A program made the translations under genes and the position numbers. This document shows, piece by piece, positions 57,208-64,000 of a stretch of DNA of 64,000 bases. The notes beneath the pieces are model-generated. The model was not told the DNA's origin and searched no databases. It worked only from the letters and a program-made list of their open reading frames with translations. This DNA comes from Blepharisma japonicum (lineage: Eukaryota > Ciliophora > Heterotrichea > Heterotrichida > Blepharismidae): contig CATKHK010000019.1 of NCBI GenBank assembly GCA_949751835.1, positions 62,001 through 126,000 of the forward strand, in the 5' to 3' direction. Each line of letters opens with the position of its first letter. Position 1 is the stretch's first letter.

Positions 57208-57595
57208 TGCTAAAGACAGCTATCAAATTATTGTAAAATATAGTAATAAGCTTTAAAAATTTTTAAAGAAACGCTTGTATGTAGTTGATACTTTAAAATA
57301 AGAAAAATATTGTCATCTTAAACTTTTAAATTAAACGGCTGAATAATTAATAATCAAAAAATAGAAAATATAAGTAAATTATAAATGCATAAAGAATTTA
57401 TATATTAATTTCAACCACTTCAATTAATTGAATATAATGCTAAATCAATAATTTAATAATTAATCAATAAAAATTTTTATTCAATTTTAAAATGACTAAT
57501 TAAATTTTCATTAGTTAAGATAATTTCTCCAACTTTGTAAAGTTAAAATCTATTCACTATATATATATTTTTAAAATCAATACCATTAATAAATA
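57208..57595. other. Intergenic region, nothing recognised
   Basis: A 388-bp, extremely AT-rich gap between divergent genes (hypothetical on minus, aspartyl protease on plus). Runs such as ctatatatatatt near 57557 could serve as promoter sequence. No gene or RNA recognised. Confidence 0.6.
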
Positions 57596-58858
57596 ATGCT
57601 ATCAATAGCACTCTTTTGGTTATGTGCTAATTTTATGGCAACAGCAGACTTGTATTGAGAAAGTGGGAAATTAAAAAATTCTAACTCTGGCACTCAATTT
57701 TTAATTCCTTTAGCAAATCAAGAAAATGTAATTTCTAGTTAGTTTGCCTATTTTACAAGTGTAAACTTAGGCACTCCTCCCCAAAATTTTAATTTGAGTA
57801 TAGACACAGCTGGCTATAGAATATTAGTACCTGACAAAGATTGCGAATCTTGCAAGAATTTTACGAACTTCTTTATTCCATATAACTCAGATACATATCA
57901 AGGCCCATATGAAACTATAAGAGTCAATTTCAGTGAAAATGAATTTGTAATAGGCAATTTAAGCTTAGAAACCATGTCATTAGGCTCTGAAATAGTTGCA
58001 GTGGCCGAAGCTCAAAGCTTTTTATTAATTGAAGAAGATAATAAAGTAGAATTTGAAACAGATGGCTTATTTGGATTAGGCTTTAATTTAGATGATGACA
58101 CTTACACCTATATACAAACACTCGCTAACCAGCAAGTTATAAAATCACCAATTTTTTCTCTGTTTTTAAGCAACTTAAATAGAAAAAATCAGCCAGCATC
58201 AGCACTTATTATAGGAGGGACTGATGATAACTTCTCTGAAGGCTCATACACGTACTTGGAGTTAGCTGATTTTAGAGGCTATTGAGAAATAAATATCACT
58301 GGAATATCTGACCCAATCAGATCTATGCCAATACATGGCGAAACTGCAATTATTGACTCAAAAGCTGCCATGATTTGAGGGCCAAGTGCTTATGTAGATC
58401 ACATTCTTTATTATTTTCAAGAAAAATTCGGCTGCAAAGGTAAATACTTGCTATGCCCATGTAATGGAAAAATTGACTATCCTGATATTACGTTTACTTT
58501 AGAAGGTAATAAATATCCTGTATCATATAAATCTTATTTTCAATTTTTCAATAATCAAACATGCATGTTGATGATGTATTCCCACAATTTAACTGTATGG
58601 GTCCTAGGCGTTCCATTTCTGAGGGAATATTATAGCGTTTATGATATGGAGAATCTGCAGATTTATCTTGCACCAGCTGTAAAGGGGAGTGATAAATCTG
58701 ATTCAAAAAAGAGGCTATGAGTAATTATTATTGTGGTAATTTTTGCAGTGCTTTCAATAATTACCCTAGGAATAGTATCTTATTGCTTTTACAAGAAGAA
58801 AAGAAATCCGAGAAAGATTGGATATAAGTCAATTGCAATGAGTTATGCAATGACATAG
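57596..58858 (+). CDS. Membrane-anchored pepsin-family aspartyl protease
   Basis: A 15-nt intron at 57728-57742 (gtaatttctagttag) is removed to give 415 residues. Signal peptide at 1-17 (MLSIALFWLCANFMATA). The pepsin fold starts YFTSVNLGTPPQNFNLSIDT. The first active-site motif is DTAG (Asp65, DTGS in pepsin) and the second is DSKA (Asp249, DTGT/DTGS), so both aspartates stay but the glycine/serine surroundings are changed. Other landmarks: DGLFGLGF, ALIIGGTD, GVPFLREYYSVYD. A single C-terminal membrane helix (about 370-395) and a basic tail anchor it. It is likely lysosomal or on the cell surface. Activity is plausible but the altered second motif leaves doubt. Trp codons in both halves are TGA. 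Confidence 0.82.
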
Positions 58859-58923
58859 CATTGCATGTAATTAAATTTATTTAAAAGAATTTATAATTAT
58901 AATCATATTTATCAATTAACAAA

Positions 58924-61794
58924 TTATGAATCTTTTTCTTTGAAAAGCGCAGTTTCCAAAGACTCAATGCAAGTTTTTCTCCCAAGTAAATCATTGATAT
59001 ACATTTCTTTCCCTTCGAACTTCAGTAAACTAAATAGTCAGTCCCATCCCCCTTGCTCTTCAAGAATTTCATCAAATTTTGTTTCCTGCCAAACTTTCGC
59101 ATGAAGCTTGCCTTGAGCATGCTTTGATAATTTTTTTACAGGATTATTTTTATCTCTTAAATAAAATTCTCCGTCTATTGGAAACAAGCAGCCTTGCTCA
59201 TTACCTGTTTCCACATCATAAATGGTAGCTCTAACTCCAATAATTGTAAGCCCAACCCCTATTAAGCTTATAGTTACAGGATCTTGGTATCCTTTGCTGT
59301 CAATAAGATACCTTTTCCCCATCACAGAAGTAATAGGAATGGTCATAATAGATTCATCATATTCATCATGGTCTTCCTGAGGCTGAGTGTCCATATCAAT
59401 GTTTCCTTCAAGTTTCAAGCTCTCTAGAACATAATAAGCTATAATTTTTCGCTCGTAAATTTCTGTTTTATCAATTTTTATACCGAAATTCTGCATTATT
59501 TGTCTATAGGAGTACGTATAATGACACTCAAATTTTCTATGCCTTCCACTTGAGTTGATTTTAAATAAGTTTTTGGCTCGGATTTGCCAAGCTCGCTTAT
59601 TTCTCATATCTTGTATGATTCATAAAGTTTTCTCTAAGCTTTTTCCAGTTACTGTAGCACGGATCATGAGAAATGGGTCATTTTCACACAATTGATTGAA
59701 ATTTAAGTTGACTCCAAATTGGTCTTTAACATAAAGCTCCATTTCTGTGAGAATTGGGTCAAGCTGCTTCAGAAATTCCATATCAAATGGGAAAATGGAA
59801 GGAATAATTTTTACTCCTGGTCTCACTATAGGGTCGCATTTTTTCAGCAATAGACCACTAGCAGCATCATCGAAAACCATATCAATTCTAATGCATTTAT
59901 CACCATAATCCTCATCAGCTGCATTACTAAGCACCATTCTAACAGTGCTATTGGAAACATAATTCAAGCTTACTTTGCAAGAAGTCATCAAGAAAATTCT
60001 AGTAGATGCTCTTGGCAGCAGCCCAGTGCTCTGTCCCCAAATTTCAATTTTTTTTGAATTATCTGGAGCAGAGACCATCCTCATAAATGGAAGTAAATAT
60101 CATTTAGCGAATTTTTCAAAAGAATCAATAAATTTCAAAGTCATCGAATAAGGCAATACGTCGTGGATACCTAGAAATGGTAAAATTTTTTGAAGATCCA
60201 TGAGAGGAATTGATTCTGTAGCTACAATGACTGTTGAGTCTGAAAGTGAGCTAGAAAGGGTTGCGTATGGGACATTTTCTGATAATGAAAGAGAGCAAGT
60301 ATTTAAATAGGATTGGGAATTATATATGGCAACTTGGCCTATTTCACATTTCTCGTGGATGGGGAAATAAGGCTGCTGAGGATTTAGCAGGAATGAGCCA
60401 TCTGTTATAGCTGAAAATTTGGAAAAGCTGTACTTCAGCAAATCCTTACGGAAAGAAGGACGAGTTGGGATGCAAGGAAGCAAAGCTCCAGGCAGCCTGA
60501 TAATTTTAGTTTTCAAAATAGGCTGGTTCTTAACAACTTGAGGCTTTGTAGTCTGTCTTTCAATTGGAACTTGCTTCTGAAGCACAGGCTTATTTGATTC
60601 AACAGGCTTAGTTTCTGGCTTGCTCTCATTAGCTTTTGGGACTTGCCTTTTGATTTGTGGCTGCTCAAACTCTGTATCGCTTGATTTAAAAGAAATAATT
60701 GGCTGCTTTATAGCAATATCAGACTGTTCAAGATCAATATCCATCTGCCTGCCCCCTCTTTGCCTAATTTGATAATCTTGTGAAGGAGACTGCTCTCTTT
60801 TTATTTTCAACTGTGACTCTGAGTGGCTTAAAGGATTTTGCTTTGGGGTTTCTTTTTTCTCTTCAATCGACGTAGATCTAGGCTGGAATTTGTAATTAGC
60901 GAAATCTATGCTTATTTCAGTGCTGGGGTTTTTATCAAAACCTTCAGAGCTTGAGCTGACACCTGAAGACCTCCTTGCGACTTTTAGCTCCTTCCGATGA
61001 GGAAATGCCAGCCGTTGGGTTATTGGGTTGCTTTCCCCTAAAAACCTCAAAGAAAGCTTAGATGCTTGATTGGATAAGTCATCTGCCTCTTTGAGCGATT
61101 TTCTGTCTCCATTATTTCTAAGAGCGCTTATCATATTGATATAAGTCACTATTAGCAAAGTCACACTTTCAATAAACCTCAAATTCTTTGACAATTCTGT
61201 GTCGCTTTTGCTTCTGACCAATTCCATAATTTTCGGTTCCATCAATTTCGCGGCTTCTTTCGCCGTATGATAAGCTTCATGGTAGGCCCCAATTTCAGTC
61301 AAAACTGCTGCTTTATTGACTCTAGTGATCAAGCTTCCTGTTACATCTTTACTTTTTTTCTCCACTACAGCTGCAGCCTCTATAAACCTACAGGCATCTT
61401 CAAATTCTCCTTGAGAATGGCAAGCATAAGCCAAATTTAAATTTGTGGTCGCTAAAATTCCCATTGTTTCGTTATCTTGAGGTAAGCTCGACAATAAAGT
61501 GATTCCACTTTCCAAAATCATCTTTGCTGATCCTGCATCGCCATCCCTGACAAGCTGGATTCCAAACTGGTTTCCTATGCTTGCAAGGGATCTTTTCATA
61601 TCTTGAGTCCTCTCGTTTGTATCCAGTAGAAACTTTGTGTCGACTGTCTCAGAAAATCTGATAAGGACTGTTATGATATCATCTACTTTTCCCTAAATTA
61701 ATTTTACCTGCTTTTCATAGATCCTGCACATTTCGAAGGCATGCTCTGCACAGCAGATCTGGCCGGGGTTTAAAGGGTGGTAGTGTCTTTCCAT
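58924..61794 (-). CDS. Large TPR-like protein of unknown function
   Basis: The protein has 951 residues after removing a 15-nt intron at 61693-61707 (gtaaaattaatttag), which lies 29 codons from the ATG at 61794. The first 270 residues are helical TPR-like repeats (LNLAYACHSQGEFEDACRF, NKAAVLTEIGAYHEAYHTA). A disordered Lys/Gln/Pro linker (about 275-440) is followed by a globular C-terminal half (about 440-951) mixing beta strands and helices, with no motif I know. Tyr/Trp TGA sites fall in ordered parts (60100, 59620, 59038). Probably a scaffold. It overlaps nothing but starts 18 bp from the AP-3 beta ATG. Confidence 0.65.
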
Positions 61795-61812
61795 CTTAGA
61801 TATACGTTTATA
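61795..61812. promoter_or_regulatory. 18-bp gap between divergent start codons
   Basis: The TPR gene (minus, ATG at 61794) and AP-3 beta (plus, ATG at 61813) are separated by cttagatatacgtttata. The central tatacgtttata is AT-rich. Promoter elements must reach into one or both coding regions. Confidence 0.45.
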
Positions 61813-63885
61813 ATGAATTTTTTGACCATTTTCCATAGTAAAACCCCATCTGCACCTCCGAAAGAAAAGAAAAAGCTCTCAAGTGCGATTCCTAAAACTG
61901 ATGGGGACTTGTTTACGTTAAATACATCCAAGCAGCCAATAATCACACTTTTAAAGAGCCAAAGTGACGAGGACAAGCTTAAAGGACTCAAAGCTGTGGT
62001 CGCTATGATAATTACACGAAAAGATCCAGCACCCTTTATGCCTTATATAGTGAACATGATAACAACAGATTTTAAGATGAAGAAGCTTGCTTATTATTAC
62101 TTGATCAACTGCTGCCACATATGCAGCAATGAAATTTTGATGTCAATCAATTCATTTCATAAAGATTTAATTGACCAGAGAGCATTGATCAGGGCTTCAG
62201 CGCTCAGAGCAATTTCAAGCTTAAAAATTGATGAAATTATGCCAATTATGTTGATGTCAGTACAAAGGACGGTAGCTGATTTCTCTGTATATGTGAGAAG
62301 AGCTTCTGCATATGCACTTATTAAGCTTGTACATTGGGATGAAAATAATAAAGAAAATGTCATTGTACTGCTTGGAAAACTATTAGATGATGTAAATCCA
62401 TTGATTCTTGGCCCTGCATTTTATGCGTTTAATTATATTTGTCCTGAAAGGCTTGATTTAATTCATCCAAGATTCAGAAGGATTTGTAGAGAAATCGAGA
62501 CAATTGAGCCGATTTTCATCCCTAATCTTGTGCAGGTGCTCCTAAGATATGCGAGGTTTTATTTGGATAAAAAGTTCGTCAATGAAAATGAGAAAACTGA
62601 TCAAGATTTCAAATTGTTTTTAGATTCGATAGGAGGTCTCTTGTATTTTGAGAATCCACCAGTTTTAATTGCAGCTGCTGAAGCATTTTTGCTATTAGAG
62701 TATGAAGCAAGATACCAAACTGTAGTTAACGCTTTATTAAGTTTTAAGCATCAGGCTCACGATTCAGCATATTTAATGATTTCGTTGCTAGAAGAATTAG
62801 CAAAAAGGGTGCCAAAATTGTTTAATCATTGTGTGAGCTATTTTTTCTTGAATAACGGCGAGCATAAAAACATTGCGCTGAAGAAATTAAAAATTTTAGG
62901 ATATGTTGTATCTGAAGCAACAGTTTCTTCAATATTAAAAGAGCTAAATGTTTATGCTCATAATGAATCTGAAGAGATATCTACTACAAGTATATCAATA
63001 ATAGGAAAGATTGTAGAGAAAAACCCATCATTTTCAGAGCCTTGCACTAAACATTTGGTTTTGTTATTAAAATCTCATTCTCCACTTATAACAGCTCAAG
63101 TCATTATTGTACTGAGGAGGCTTATCACACAAAACCCATCAAAACATAGGAAAATAATAGTCCACTGTGCAAGAATTGTAGAGCTGCTTCAAAATCCTAT
63201 TGCTAAAGCGAGCGCAATCTGGATCATTGGTAGGTATTATTCAATAATTCCAACTCTAGCTGCAGATTGCATTCGAAAACTTACACTAAATTTTACAAAA
63301 GAACTTTCTCCAGTAAAACACCAAATTATTAACTCAGCTGTCAAAATTTATACAGAAGCCCAATCCCCTATAAAAGAAAGGCTTAGAGAAATTTTGCATC
63401 ATTTAATAGAGGTAGCTAGCTATGATTCCAGCTATGATTTAAGAGATAAAGCAAGACTTCTTTCTTTAATTTTTAAGGAAAGTGAAATTTCTCATTTAGA
63501 GAGTAAAGAACTTTTCAAAAATAATGGAGATATGATTGCAGTCGAGATTTCTGAATCTGCTTATTTTCCTATTACAATTTCGTATCTTTTAGGGAAAAAA
63601 GTTAATGGGTATTCAAAATATTGGGAAGATTTAACAAATAAAGAAAAATTGATCGAGACAATTAGTGAAGACTCATCTGTATTAAGGGATACAGAAACAA
63701 TGCCAACTCTTAGGGTTGAGTCTGCAAAGCATTACTCAAGTGATGATATCCCAAAAATTGGAGGGAGTGGGATGGCAGTGAGGGTTAAAATAAACAATCC
63801 AAATGATTTAGAAGAATTCTTAGCCTCTAGTGACGAAGAGTATGAAGAAGGCTCCGATGAAGATGCTGAAGAAGATATTGAATAA
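61813..63885 (+). CDS. AP3B1: AP-3 adaptor complex subunit beta
   Basis: The protein has 690 residues from the ATG at 61813. It is an adaptin N-terminal domain throughout: KLKGLKAVVAMIITRKDP, LAYYYLINCCHICSNEILM, YVRRASAYALIKLVHWD, AIWIIGRYYSIIP and the stretch LRDKARLLSLI at about residue 560. The RKDPAPFMPYIVNMITT segment and the IETIEPIFIP region are beta-3-like rather than beta-1/2. It ends in an acidic hinge (DEEYEEGSDEDAEED) without an ear domain, much shorter than human AP3B1 (1094). AP-3 sorts cargo from endosomes to lysosome-related organelles. A missing ear might be real or might continue in another frame beyond the stop; the downstream 11 bp leave no room. Confidence 0.88.
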   Translation: MNFLTIFHSKTPSAPPKEKKKLSSAIPKTDGDLFTLNTSKQPIITLLKSQSDEDKLKGLKAVVAMIITRKDPAPFMPYIVNMITTDFKMKKLAYYYLINCCHICSNEILMSINSFHKDLIDQRALIRASALRAISSLKIDEIMPIMLMSVQRTVADFSVYVRRASAYALIKLVHWDENNKENVIVLLGKLLDDVNPLILGPAFYAFNYICPERLDLIHPRFRRICREIETIEPIFIPNLVQVLLRYARFYLDKKFVNENEKTDQDFKLFLDSIGGLLYFENPPVLIAAAEAFLLLEYEARYQTVVNALLSFKHQAHDSAYLMISLLEELAKRVPKLFNHCVSYFFLNNGEHKNIALKKLKILGYVVSEATVSSILKELNVYAHNESEEISTTSISIIGKIVEKNPSFSEPCTKHLVLLLKSHSPLITAQVIIVLRRLITQNPSKHRKIIVHCARIVELLQNPIAKASAIWIIGRYYSIIPTLAADCIRKLTLNFTKELSPVKHQIINSAVKIYTEAQSPIKERLREILHHLIEVASYDSSYDLRDKARLLSLIFKESEISHLESKELFKNNGDMIAVEISESAYFPITISYLLGKKVNGYSKYWEDLTNKEKLIETISEDSSVLRDTETMPTLRVESAKHYSSDDIPKIGGSGMAVRVKINNPNDLEEFLASSDEEYEEGSDEDAEEDIE

Positions 63886-63896
63886 TCTAAAACCAC

Positions 63897-64000
63897 TTAT
63901 TCTAATCCTAATGAATAAAACATCTTACCGAAGTCTTCAAAAGCTTCTATCAACTCTTTCTTCTGCGCAGTCGTCACATCTAATTTTTCCCTTAGTTTAA
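63897..64000 (-). CDS. C-terminal end of an unidentified gene (5' part outside window)
   Basis: On the minus strand a frame is open from the window edge to TAA at 63897-63899, giving about 33 residues (LDVTTAQKKELIEAFEDFGK and on to YSLGLE). It is helical and amphipathic. Too short for identification. It converges on AP-3 beta with 11 bp between stop codons, typical for this genome. Confidence 0.4.
   Translation of the reverse strand, partial: KLREKLDVTTAQKKELIEAFEDFGKMFYSLGLE

Noticed and set aside
58733-58762. Possible 16-nt intron (gtggtaatttttgcag) in the aspartyl protease
   Set aside because: Removing it would shift the frame and destroy the membrane helix.

Overview
The window reads as macronuclear DNA of a heterotrich ciliate, most probably Blepharisma or a close relative. 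Three signs agree. (1) TGA is read as tryptophan in conserved genes (cyclase, importin beta, cyclin, copine, WDR27, ERH, PNP), while TAA and TAG remain stops. (2) Reading frames are broken only by 15- or 16-nt GT-AG introns: thirteen were located, and position 10 is A in all ten 15-nt ones. (3) The DNA is AT-rich and very gene-dense, with convergent gaps of 11-53 bp and divergent gaps as short as 13 and 18 bp.

Layout. 1-26 kb holds mostly housekeeping genes: the 3' end of a ciliate-type guanylyl cyclase, a secreted PHB-depolymerase-like esterase, an MRH-domain membrane protein, importin beta, YTH and RRP7 RNA proteins, TIM16, a mitochondrial RAP-domain protein, a cyclin, ALIX/Bro1, copine, WDR27 and a METTL21-like methyltransferase. 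26.3-31.5 kb is a damaged zone. An HPPD gene (tyrosine catabolism) is split by an antisense, 5'-truncated LINE carrying a 24-bp (8-residue) repeat, and it lacks about 38 codons. An old ~440-bp tandem duplication then fuses the start of a kelch gene to the tail of HPPD, and the full-length kelch gene has an in-frame TAA. 31.9-34.1 kb has a bacterial-type DprA/Smf gene, a small unknown gene and an intron-split ERH gene. 34-49 kb is a minus-strand tandem family of four EF-hand/coiled proteins (A-D) in which members have lost different domains; two plant-type O-methyltransferase paralogues sit between A and B. 49-64 kb returns to metabolism and trafficking: prolidase, GDPD phosphodiesterase, SLC25 carrier, a PNP protein with three tandem PNP-like modules of which only the first keeps the catalytic motifs, a membrane aspartyl protease, a TPR protein and AP-3 beta.

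The genes do not form one pathway; neighbours are mostly unrelated, as expected for a eukaryote. The strongest leads are the single-chain three-module PNP, the DprA homologue in a ciliate, the LINE/duplication graveyard around HPPD, and the A-D family with reciprocal domain and EF-loop decay. No tRNA, rRNA or CRISPR array was recognised.
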